From Actinomyces israelii DSM 43320 (lineage in GTDB: Bacteria; Actinomycetota; Actinomycetes; Actinomycetales; Actinomycetaceae): a DNA stretch of 52,968 nt. Location of the stretch: NCBI RefSeq assembly GCF_000711965.1, contig NZ_JONS01000026.1, positions 1 to 52,968 of the forward strand, given 5' to 3'. Of this stretch, positions 32,789 through 40,348 are shown piece by piece. Made by a program: the position numbers and the translations under genes. Numbering within the stretch: position 1 is the stretch's first letter; each line of letters begins with the position of its first letter. Under the pieces are notes generated by a model. It did no database searches. It was not told the DNA's origin and saw only the letters and a list, made by a program, of their open reading frames with translations.

Positions 32789-34587
32789 CAGTGCCCTCCG
32801 TGTCCCAGGAACGGGGCCAGGATGTGCCGGAACACCTGGAGGCACCCGGCGTCGTCGTCCCTCCGGTCCCTCATCTTCCGGCCGTCCCTGTCCACGCGCG
32901 TCCACGCGCTCGCCAGGGCGAAGCGCACCTCGCGCTGGCCGAGGAGCTGCTCGAGGTCGTTGCGCCGCACCATGGTCGACAGGATCGCGCTGACGACGAC
33001 GGCGCTCATGACGTCGCGCATCTGCAGCCGCTGCGCCCCCAGCCCGCTGTACCACGTGTCGCCGCTCGTCGGCACCGTGAGCGCGCCTGCGAAGGACGCC
33101 CCGGGCACCACTCGGGTCCCCGACCGGTCCTGCGGCCCGGTCGAGCCCATCGGGGCGGTCGCGAGCTCGTCCTCGAGGGGAACCTCGACGGCGGCCCCGG
33201 AGTGGGCCAGCGCCCAGAACCTGTCGGGGTCGGAGAACTGCGACAGCAGTCGCGCCACGGCCTCCATCTGGCGCGCGACGCCGGAGCGCACGACCGCCGA
33301 CAGGAAGTCCCAGGTGGCCGGGTCGGAGCTGCGCACGGTCCAGGACCTCTCGCACCCCAGGAGCGCGGTGCGGGCGCACTCCCGGAAGTCCTCGTGGTCC
33401 TCTGCGGGAACGAGCTGCGCCCACCGGCCGAGCGGGTCGTCGCTCTCGGGGGTCCTGGCGAGGAGGGCCCGGATCGCGTCGCACTTGGTGAGCACGATTG
33501 TCGCGCCGACCGACTCCTCCTCGTCCATCGTGTCGGTCATGACCGCGATCATGTCCTCGGTGGCGTCGCGCGCGAGGCGGCCGCGCGCCTCCAGGTCCCT
33601 CCACCGGCCCTGAGCGTCGTCCGGGGCGCCGACGGCCCGCAGGGACAGATCGAGCGCGGGGGAGTCCTTGAGCGAGTCGAGGCACCAGTCGGCGGCGAGC
33701 GGGTCGATGACGGCGAGGTAGTGCGCGGACTGGCGCAGCTGAACGACGTCGGCCTGCGAGCCCACGTAGTGCTCGTCGCCCGGGCTCGTCCACGCATCGG
33801 TCGCCTCGCCCGGCAGGTCCACGAAGGCGACGTCGAAGCCGCTCTTCCTCTCGCCCTCCCGGTTGTCGTTGCTGTACTCGACGCGGACCGGCCGCAGGTA
33901 GGGCGGACGCCCCCAGCCCCAGTCGCCGACCCGGGCGTCCACGTCCTCGGCCGACAGGGCCCGCCCCTCCGGCGTCGCCCGGATGGCGTCCCGGAGGACC
34001 TTCTCGAAGCCGGCCAGGACGTCGCCGGCCCCTCCGCGCCCCGGAAGGCGCTGCAGCCCCGTCTCGATCGTCGTCCTCATGTCCTCGCCCGAGGCCGCCC
34101 GGGTCGCGCCGATCGACTCCCGGTCCGAGGCCCCGGCGGGGCTGTACTTCTGCACCGGTCGGGCGAACCTCGCATTGCGCACGAGGTCGTCTCCCCCGCC
34201 CGCATCGCTGCGGATCGGCGCCTGGATGCGCAGCAGCGTCTCCCGCAGCTGGGACTTCCCGCCGCCGACGGGCCCGAGGAGGCACACCTTGATGCGATCG
34301 TCCCCGCTGCCTCCGGGGGAGTCCATGCTCTCGCGGACGTGGCCGTGGGAGCACACGTCATAGGAGCGGGTCGGCGCGACACTCGAATCGGCCCCGGGAG
34401 ACTCCCAGAAGTTCTCGGGGTGGCCCACCTCGAATATGCGGATCGACTGCTGGCCCATTCCGAATCCCTCGCGCTCCTCGATTCTCAACCAGGCGCGCGG
34501 CGAGCTGCACAAGTCGCAGTGGGGGACCTCGCACTTATTCTCGCGCTGAAGCGGAGAGGGCTCATCGGGAAAAAGCGAACGGGTCAT
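32788..34587 (-). CDS. Large GTPase of conflict-system type
   Basis: The 599-aa protein has an N-terminal Cys cluster (C19, C24, C27, later C79) that may bind zinc, then a P-loop GTPase domain: Walker A GPVGGGKS (105-112), G3 DLPG (257-260, in FDVAFVDLPGEATDAW) and G4 TKCD (367-370). A long insertion between Walker A and G3 is typical of the double-GTPase type found in multi-component conflict systems. The C-terminal 150 residues end in GCLQVFRHILAPFLGHGGH. ATG 34587 overlaps the kinase stop as ATGA. Assignment to the DO-GTPase group is inferred; GTP binding is supported by the motifs. Confidence 0.75.
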   Translation of the reverse strand: MTRSLFPDEPSPLQRENKCEVPHCDLCSSPRAWLRIEEREGFGMGQQSIRIFEVGHPENFWESPGADSSVAPTRSYDVCSHGHVRESMDSPGGSGDDRIKVCLLGPVGGGKSQLRETLLRIQAPIRSDAGGGDDLVRNARFARPVQKYSPAGASDRESIGATRAASGEDMRTTIETGLQRLPGRGGAGDVLAGFEKVLRDAIRATPEGRALSAEDVDARVGDWGWGRPPYLRPVRVEYSNDNREGERKSGFDVAFVDLPGEATDAWTSPGDEHYVGSQADVVQLRQSAHYLAVIDPLAADWCLDSLKDSPALDLSLRAVGAPDDAQGRWRDLEARGRLARDATEDMIAVMTDTMDEEESVGATIVLTKCDAIRALLARTPESDDPLGRWAQLVPAEDHEDFRECARTALLGCERSWTVRSSDPATWDFLSAVVRSGVARQMEAVARLLSQFSDPDRFWALAHSGAAVEVPLEDELATAPMGSTGPQDRSGTRVVPGASFAGALTVPTSGDTWYSGLGAQRLQMRDVMSAVVVSAILSTMVRRNDLEQLLGQREVRFALASAWTRVDRDGRKMRDRRDDDAGCLQVFRHILAPFLGHGGH

Positions 34588-36266
34588 GACACGCTCCAAA
34601 AGATGAGAAACAGTACAATGACGGCGAGGGCGCCCCCGCACACGGCTGTCACCCGGGAGGAGACGCGGGCGGCATCGGCCTGCGCCCGGTCGCGCACATC
34701 GGCGTCGTGCTGCCTCATGTGCGCCCGGAGCTCGAGGACGTACTGGTCGTTCCGCAGGCTGCGGCGCTCGACGTCGGTCATGCTGAACGGCGCCGCGGCG
34801 GACGCGCAGGCCTCCGCCCGCGCACTGAGCCAGCCCCGGCCGCAAATCCTGCCCAGGACGTGGCACACGAGGTTGTCCAGATAGGCCTCCCGGGCGGTCT
34901 CCAGGCTCTTGCGGGCCACCGCCTTCCCGATCTCGGCCTCCCAGTCCGCGGACCTCCTCCCGGTGATGCTCGCGTCGATGAGCCTGCTGTACTCGTCGGG
35001 CTCGGGAATCGGGGGGAGCCGAGCGGGATCGCCCGGCCCGGCCCCCGGAATCAGCCCCGGAACCGGGCAGGGCCGCCCGAAGCCGTTCGCCTCGGCTCCC
35101 GGCAGCAGCGCCGTGCGATGCTGACCATCAGCGACCGCCCCGGGTCCCGGCGGCGACGCCGTGCGGCCCCGGCCGGGAGCAGCCGGGTCGGGTCCCGGCA
35201 CCCGGGGAACCGGGCCGCCGCGGCCCGGCCCGCCCGCAGGACCGGGGGGCGGGCCGTCAGGACCGGCGCGCCCGCCCCACGAGCCGAGATCGAGAACGCC
35301 GTCGCCGACGCTCAGGACCACGCCGCCGCCGAAGCTGTGGATGCCCCGGAGCTCCTTCATCATCGCCTCCGCCGACCGGGCCCTTCTCGCCGGGTCGAGC
35401 GTGAGCGCCCGCCGGAGGAAGCCGTTGATGGCGCCCACCTCGCCGCTGCGGGCCGCCGGGCCCGCAAGTCCGGGCACCTCGACCGCGGTCCCGTCGGCTC
35501 CGACGACGAACTGGGCGACGCCCCGGCCGAACGGGCGCGCACCGCACAGCATCTCGTACAGGACGATCGCCGCGGCGAACAGGTCGGACCTGACCGTGAC
35601 ATCCCCCGGGCTCAGAAGCTGCTCCGGCGACGCATAGGGGAGCGTGGCTCTCAACGGGGCAGCGAAGGCCTTGGTCGCCGTGGACGCGATGCCGAGGTCG
35701 ATGATCACCGCCTTCTCGTCGTGCGTCCCGGGGCTGGTCACAATAATGTTCTCAGGCTTGACGTCGCGGTGGATGACCCCGTGATTCGCCCTGTCCCTGG
35801 GAACCCTGTGGAGAACATCGAGACCGTTGAGGATGCTGTAGGCGAGCCGGAGCGCGCGATCGGCCTCAAGGCCGTCGGGAGCCCGATCAAGAACCCCCCT
35901 CAGCGAGTCTCCGCTCACATAGCGGGTGACAATGCACGCCCCGCCGCCGCTCAGGGTCACCTCCACCGGCTGGGCGACATTGGCGTCCCACCAGTTGTCC
36001 ACGGCCTGACGCAGGAAGGCGTACTCGTCCTGCGCCATCTTGAGGTCGGCGGAGGGCATCACCTTGATCACCACGCGGTCGCCCTGGGCGAGCCCGGCAC
36101 CGGGCACGCCCGCCACCGCGACGGCCCGGTGGACGTGCGAGCCGCTCCCGGCATTCTGGCCGATCAGGCCCTCGATCCAGTACCGCCCTCCCAGGACGTA
36201 TGTTCCCGGGGCGAAGGACTCGTGCGGGCCGCCAGAAGGCTGAGGACGCGCCGCAGGCTCATTCAT
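34584..36266 (-). CDS. Ser/Thr protein kinase with C-terminal membrane helix
   Basis: The 560-aa protein carries an N-terminal Hanks-type kinase domain (about 23-320): ATP lysine in VVIKVM (K68), alpha-C Glu near 81, catalytic loop VIHRDVKPEN (H166 R167 D168, K170), metal-binding DLG at 190-192 instead of DFG, and an LPYASPEQL activation-segment end. The glycine-rich loop is loose (GLIGQNAGSGSHV). A Gly/Pro-rich linker (about 335-430), a helical region and one membrane helix near the C terminus (VTAVCGGALAVIVLFLIFW) follow, so the kinase is on the cytoplasmic side of a tail-anchored protein. It follows the TPR gene by 44 bases and overlaps the GTPase gene. Confidence 0.85.
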   Translation of the reverse strand: MNEPAARPQPSGGPHESFAPGTYVLGGRYWIEGLIGQNAGSGSHVHRAVAVAGVPGAGLAQGDRVVIKVMPSADLKMAQDEYAFLRQAVDNWWDANVAQPVEVTLSGGGACIVTRYVSGDSLRGVLDRAPDGLEADRALRLAYSILNGLDVLHRVPRDRANHGVIHRDVKPENIIVTSPGTHDEKAVIIDLGIASTATKAFAAPLRATLPYASPEQLLSPGDVTVRSDLFAAAIVLYEMLCGARPFGRGVAQFVVGADGTAVEVPGLAGPAARSGEVGAINGFLRRALTLDPARRARSAEAMMKELRGIHSFGGGVVLSVGDGVLDLGSWGGRAGPDGPPPGPAGGPGRGGPVPRVPGPDPAAPGRGRTASPPGPGAVADGQHRTALLPGAEANGFGRPCPVPGLIPGAGPGDPARLPPIPEPDEYSRLIDASITGRRSADWEAEIGKAVARKSLETAREAYLDNLVCHVLGRICGRGWLSARAEACASAAAPFSMTDVERRSLRNDQYVLELRAHMRQHDADVRDRAQADAARVSSRVTAVCGGALAVIVLFLIFWSVS

Positions 36267-36310
36267 TCCGATCTCCTTTCGAGTCGAGGAACCGCTTCGA
36301 CATCAGCACG

Positions 36311-37993
36311 TCAGACACGCGCCGCGGGCGCCGGCACCGCCAGGTAACGGTCCAGCGACTCGCGGAGGACATCACTGCGCCGGGCCTCGTCGGCGAAGAA
36401 GTCGAGGCGCGCCATGAGCGCCATCATGGAGCCGCATCTGGCCCGCAGGACCCGCGCCCCGGAGCCGCTCTCGGCCAGGACGATGGCGCCGAGGAGGGAG
36501 GCCCAGGCCTCATCCGCCTTCACCGGGCCCTCAATCCTGTGCCCGTGCCCGGCGACGAGAACGAGGCACGCGCCGATAATGAAGAGGCAGCGGGCGAGCC
36601 TCACCTGCTCGCCGGAGAAGACCGCCGCAGCCGGCTCGAGCTCGAAGCGGGCGCTGCGCGCCATGGCGATGGTCCTGCCCAGGACGTCCCGGTCGAGGTC
36701 AGCGCCGAGATCCCCGGCCTGAGCCAGCCGGAAGGACCGCTCGGTCACCTCCAGCAGCATCTCCGCCGTCGTCGTCGAGCCCCTCCCGGCCGGCTCGGGC
36801 CGGGGATAGCGCTCGGCGATGACCCCGCGCAGGTCCTCGACCCTGCTGCTGCACGCGGCGCGGTAGGGGGCGGCGGCAGGAACCGCGTCCACGAGCCTGA
36901 GCGCGGTCCGCGCTGCCGCGCAGGCCTCAATGGGCATGTTGAGAGCGCTGCAGGTGGTCGACAATCCGTAGCGGCATGCGGCCCCGGCGAGCTCAGCCCC
37001 TGCGATCCCGGCCCACAGGGGCTGCGCCATGGCGTAGAGGAGGAGGGCATCGCGGTGCCGTCCGGCCTCGGTCTGCGCCAGGGCGGCCTGTGCGAGGCGC
37101 CCCGCCTCCTCGAACCGGGCGCGATCGCCCTCGGGGACGACCAAGCCGGCCTCGCGCCTCCGTGCGGCGTCGGCCCGGTCCATCTCCGTGTACGGCAACG
37201 GCCTGAGGTCGCGGATCGCGTCGAGGGGGCCCGTCCCGCTGCGCACCGTCGCGAGTGGCGCCCGCCGCGGGGCCCTTCTCGACGACGGCGCCGCGGGCGC
37301 GTGCTGGGTCGGGGCGGGCGCGTGCTGGGTCGGGGCGGGCGCGTGCTGGGTCGGGGCGGGTGGAGGACTTGGGCACGCCGGCGTCCGCCCGACCAGCTCG
37401 GAGAGCCTCCGGCACTCCTCGGCCCTGCCGTGCTCGCCCGCCTCGGCGAACAGGGAGCGGGCCTTCTCGGCGTACTGGCCGGCCTCCTGCGCCCTCCCCT
37501 CGGCCTGGAACTGAGTCGCCGCCCGCAGGATGAGCCCCGCCCGCCACGCCGTCCGGTCACTCCGGTGTCGTCCTGCGAAGAGCCTCCACCCGGCGTGCCC
37601 CGGGTCGGGCTCCTCGTCGTCGTAGAGCGGGATCGCCCGGATGAGGCAGGCGATGCCCCGCCCCCTGAAGTCCGTCGGCTCCTGCCGCAGGTCGTGGAGG
37701 TCCGCCAGGGTGATCCAGCACTCCGCCTCCGCCTCCAGGATCGAGTCCGCCGCGTCGAGTGCGTCGCTGGCCAGGCGCATGCACTCGCGGAGCACGGCCT
37801 CCGAGTCACGGCCCGCGGATCGGAGCTCCTCGGCGGACTCCCGCACCAATGCCGCCGCGCGGTGCAGCACGTCGGAGTCTCGGCGGCCGGCCACCTCCTC
37901 CAGGCGCATTGCCAGTGACAGGGCGTTCTCGACGGCGACCGGCGCACCCCGCCGCCTACCGGAGTCGGCCGCCGGGAACACGGTGCTCGTCAT
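36311..37993 (-). CDS. TPR-like helical repeat protein
   Basis: The 560-aa protein is nearly all helical with repeated A..Y..A/ALR-type segments (HRAAALVRESAEELRSAG, AWRAGLILRAATQFQAEGRA, QEAGQYAEKARSLFAEAGEH, RLAQAALAQTEAGRHRDALL), as in tetratricopeptide-like scaffolds. A Pro-rich linker near residue 220 carries three identical APTQHAP units encoded by a 21-bp tandem repeat. The start ATG 37993 has GAGGG seven bases upstream; the frame extends to 38167 but has no better start. First gene of the TPR-kinase-GTPase-partner set. TPR proteins often present substrates to kinases or GTPases in such operons; that role is inferred. Confidence 0.65.
   Translation of the reverse strand: MTSTVFPAADSGRRRGAPVAVENALSLAMRLEEVAGRRDSDVLHRAAALVRESAEELRSAGRDSEAVLRECMRLASDALDAADSILEAEAECWITLADLHDLRQEPTDFRGRGIACLIRAIPLYDDEEPDPGHAGWRLFAGRHRSDRTAWRAGLILRAATQFQAEGRAQEAGQYAEKARSLFAEAGEHGRAEECRRLSELVGRTPACPSPPPAPTQHAPAPTQHAPAPTQHAPAAPSSRRAPRRAPLATVRSGTGPLDAIRDLRPLPYTEMDRADAARRREAGLVVPEGDRARFEEAGRLAQAALAQTEAGRHRDALLLYAMAQPLWAGIAGAELAGAACRYGLSTTCSALNMPIEACAAARTALRLVDAVPAAAPYRAACSSRVEDLRGVIAERYPRPEPAGRGSTTTAEMLLEVTERSFRLAQAGDLGADLDRDVLGRTIAMARSARFELEPAAAVFSGEQVRLARCLFIIGACLVLVAGHGHRIEGPVKADEAWASLLGAIVLAESGSGARVLRARCGSMMALMARLDFFADEARRSDVLRESLDRYLAVPAPAARV
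37297..37360. repeat. Three-copy 21-bp tandem repeat
   Basis: GCGCGTGCTGGGTCGGGGCG-type units repeat three times in frame inside the TPR gene and encode (APTQHAP)3. Such arrays change length easily by slippage, which would alter linker length without breaking the frame. Confidence 0.85.
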
Positions 37994-38078
37994 GGGAGCC
38001 CTCGCTGGGGATGGGTGAACGGGGTCGCATCGCTTCGTCGGCCGATCTGTCTCTGTCGTCTGGGGTGTTACGTCATGG

Positions 38079-38090
38079 TTGACGGACACG
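38079..38090 (-). promoter_or_regulatory. CGTGTCCGTCA motif upstream of TPR gene
   Basis: The minus strand reads CGTGTCCGTCAA about 86 bp before the TPR gene start. The same 11-mer occurs before three other gene sets of loci A and B (19769-19779, 44614-44625, 45244-45254), always in the sense orientation of the nearest downstream gene. Confidence 0.4.
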
Positions 38091-38242
38091 CCCGGGGCCG
38101 AGAACAGCCGGCGGCCCGGGGGCCGCCGCCACCACAGGTCCTGAGCCTGACGCCGCAGCCGACGCATGGCCCGCCCGGGGGCCAGGCCGCCCGGCGCCCA
38201 GCCCGGGCCGGCCGGCGTCCAGGAGCGGCCGGCGGCCCAGCG

Positions 38243-39025
38243 CTACAGGCCGGTGCAGTCGCCCATCGGAGGGAACGGGTCGGGGGTGATCCAGATCAGG
38301 CGGCCCCTGCCATTGCTCTCCTCGACCCCCGCCCAACGCCCGTCCACGGGCCACAGACGGGCGAAGGTCATCAGGCCCTCATCGGTGATCATGTTCATCC
38401 CGCCCTGGAATGAGCGCGAGACCGCGCACTCTGTTGCGCTCTCCCCCGTCCCGCTCTCCCAGGGGAGCTCCTGCCCGAGAGAGAACCCGACCGACTCCAG
38501 ATGCCTTAGCGGACTGCGCTCCACGGCCTTCATGGCCGACTTCTTGAGCACTGTCACCCTGTCGGGGCGGACTACAAGGTGGGTGCCCTCATGAATATCG
38601 AACGGCAGGGGCGCCCTCTTGGCGCTGTCGAGGTTCAGGGCGAGCAGCGTGAATGGCATGTCGCCGGGATCGATTCGCTCGCGGTTCGGGAGCCGGGAGC
38701 CTCGCTTTCGCGCCCATGCCAGCAGTTGACTCTTAGCACCTGTGCGCTCGCCGCCTGCGAACAGCGAGTCTCGCACTCGCGTCGCTGCCAGCAGCTGGCA
38801 CCTGCGGCCCGGCCCGGTTGTCATAACAATCCGGTCCGGGTCCGACAGGTCCACCTCCACCTCGTCCGAATGAGGCGGGGCGTCGTCGTCATCGAATGCG
38901 CCCCTCTCCATCCACTGCCCCGTCCCGTCCTTCTGAATAATGGACGCGTGCGCCCCGTCACCGCCGTGCGCGCCCGCGATCTTGATAATCAGATCGATCC
39001 GGGGCTCCTCAGCCAGTACCAGCAC
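38243..39025 (-). CDS. Tandem paralogue 1 (260 aa, unknown family)
   Basis: The protein begins MLVLAEEPRIDLIIKIAGAH and ends RLIWITPDPFPPMGDC. The upstream gene's product starts VLVLAEEPRIDLIVRITGAC and has matching VEVDLSDPDRI, DSLFAGGE and WAGVEESN segments, so the two are tandem duplicates. No membrane helix or enzyme motif is present; the pattern is beta-rich and could be a small binding or sensor domain. The start is GTG 39025 with GGAGGA three bases upstream. It lies 250 bp before the TPR gene, with no strong terminator between. Confidence 0.6.
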   Translation of the reverse strand: MLVLAEEPRIDLIIKIAGAHGGDGAHASIIQKDGTGQWMERGAFDDDDAPPHSDEVEVDLSDPDRIVMTTGPGRRCQLLAATRVRDSLFAGGERTGAKSQLLAWARKRGSRLPNRERIDPGDMPFTLLALNLDSAKRAPLPFDIHEGTHLVVRPDRVTVLKKSAMKAVERSPLRHLESVGFSLGQELPWESGTGESATECAVSRSFQGGMNMITDEGLMTFARLWPVDGRWAGVEESNGRGRLIWITPDPFPPMGDCTGL

Positions 39026-39055
39026 ATCTCCTCCGTTCCGCCGCGCTCAGCGGCA

Positions 39056-39730
39056 TCAGCTGATTCGTCCGCTCAACGGCGAGAAGGGGACGGACGTGAT
39101 GCAGATGAGGTGGCCCGCCTCGCCCGCAGCCCCTCTCTCCACGCCCAGCCAGCAGTCCTCCGCGGGCCAAAGAGTGGCGTCCTTAATGGCGCCTCCTTTT
39201 TCGAAGGCCAGCACGCTCATCGCACAGTCGAGAGAACGTTCCACATACCACTTCGCCACCTTCTTCGCTCTTCCGCTCCCCCAGAACAGCTCACTTCCCT
39301 CGAAGAAGGACCCCTCGTTGTTCTGCCGCCTCTCAAAGTCCCCGAGCACCGTCGCCCCTTCCGAACGGATCACGAGACAGGTGCCGTCACGATTCTCAAC
39401 CGGCAGGGGAATCCTCTCGACACCTTTCAGAGCGATCACCGCATAGGGGCGCTCACCGAGGCTGCTCACCTCAACGCCGGCGAACAGCGAGCCCTGTTTC
39501 CGCATCGCGGTCAGGTGGTACTCCCGGTCCATTCTGAGCACAATGGAGATCCGGTCCGGCTCCGACAGGTCCACCTCGACCGGATGGGGCGCACCGCCGA
39601 GCGCATCGCCCTCCACCCACCGCCCCGCCTCATCCCTCCGCAGCGCGAAGGCGTGCGCCCCGTCGCCGCCGCACGCCCCCGTGATCCTGACAATGAGATC
39701 GATCCGGGGCTCCTCAGCCAGTACCAGCAC
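39056..39730 (-). CDS. Tandem paralogue 2 (224 aa, unknown family)
   Basis: This is a duplicate of the following gene with the same N terminus (VLVLAEEPRIDLIVRITGAC), the shared VEVDLSEPDRISI, GSLFAGVE and CWLGVERGAAG motifs and a shorter central region. The start is GTG 39730 with GGAGG four bases upstream, equivalent to the start of its paralogue. The frame is open to 39949, but that extension covers repeats and a dead third copy. Two palindromic 22-bp direct repeats lie 36 and 96 bp upstream. Function unknown. Confidence 0.6.
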   Translation of the reverse strand: MLVLAEEPRIDLIVRITGACGGDGAHAFALRRDEAGRWVEGDALGGAPHPVEVDLSEPDRISIVLRMDREYHLTAMRKQGSLFAGVEVSSLGERPYAVIALKGVERIPLPVENRDGTCLVIRSEGATVLGDFERRQNNEGSFFEGSELFWGSGRAKKVAKWYVERSLDCAMSVLAFEKGGAIKDATLWPAEDCWLGVERGAAGEAGHLICITSVPFSPLSGRIS

Positions 39731-39765
39731 ACGTCCTCCGCTCCACAGTCCCGTCAAGAGTAACT

Positions 39766-39847
39766 CGCACCGCCCCATGGGGTGCGAGCTCCGAGGTGCC
39801 ACATCACCGGGGAGCCGGTCCCCACCGCACCGCCCCATGGGGTGCGA
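39766..39847. promoter_or_regulatory. Pair of 22-bp palindromic direct repeats
   Basis: Identical 22-bp sequences at 39766-39787 and 39826-39847, period 60, each an imperfect palindrome with arms CGCACC and GGTGCG around GCCCCATGG. They lie directly upstream of the gene starting at 39730, spaced near a multiple of the helical turn, as expected for a cooperative repressor operator. Confidence 0.5.
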
Positions 39848-39914
39848 CCTCCGGGCGTGGCGTCCAGGCGCCGGCCCGCGGCCGCCGCATCGAGACCGGG
39901 GCGTCAAGCGCGCC

Positions 39915-40069
39915 CACTCGCCCGACGACGAGAACGGATCGGGCATCATCCAAATGAGGCGTCACCCGCCGTTCTTCTCCTTCTCGACCCCCAACCAGCG
40001 ATCACCCGCAGGTCGAGGACGAACTCTACTAGCGCGACTGAAAAGCGCCGTAAAAGGCCTCTTATCGAG
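39915..40069 (-). pseudogene. C-terminal remnant of a third paralogue
   Basis: The minus strand encodes RPRPAGDRWLGVEKEKNGG, a TGA stop (39962-39964), then RLIWMMPDPFSSSG. This lines up with the C termini of the two genes downstream (RLWPVDGRWAGVEESNGRGR, RLIWITPDPFPPMG). Only the last 50 or so codons remain and they contain a stop, so a third copy of the family has decayed here. Confidence 0.6.
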
Positions 40070-40117
40070 CACCCTGGACCATCTATTCCGGAGGCGCGGG
40101 GCGGACTGGGCAGACAG

Positions 40118-40280
40118 TGGGCCCCAACACCAACGGAGGTTCGTCACGTGAACGTGCCTTTCTCCCACCCCTCTGAGGTCTACTACGGTCTACTACCAGA
40201 AGGACGGGAGAAAGGCACGTTCACGTCGCAAAGGTACGTTCACGTTCCGGTCTGTTCCCGCCCGCTCCACGCGGTCACCA
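40118..40280 (+). repeat. ACGTTCACGT repeat, copy 2, with inserted hairpin
   Basis: The order is GTGGGCCCCAACACCAACGG, a large hairpin (40147-40227), CGCAAAGGTACGTTCACGTT, and CTGTTCCCGCCCGCTCCACG with CGGTCACC. The hairpin has two perfect 21-bp arms (40147-40167 and 40207-40227; arm start ACGTGAACGTGCC) and a 39-nt loop with a GGTCTACTAC direct repeat. The last 30 bp match 48471-48500 at 29 positions. It lies between the 3' end of the 488-aa gene and the next minus-strand gene, so the hairpin may also terminate transcription. Confidence 0.7.
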
Positions 40281-40348
40281 GGGCGGCGGGCCCGCCCGCA
40301 GCCCCGGAGCCCGTCCCGGCCGCCACCCCGACTGACGGGCACGGGCGC

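Noticed and set aside
32789..34354. Extension of the minus-strand frame of the GTPase-partner gene through the GTPase gene
   Set aside because: The extension is Arg/Gly noise antisense in frame to the GTPase coding sequence; ATG 32788 overlaps the GTPase stop.
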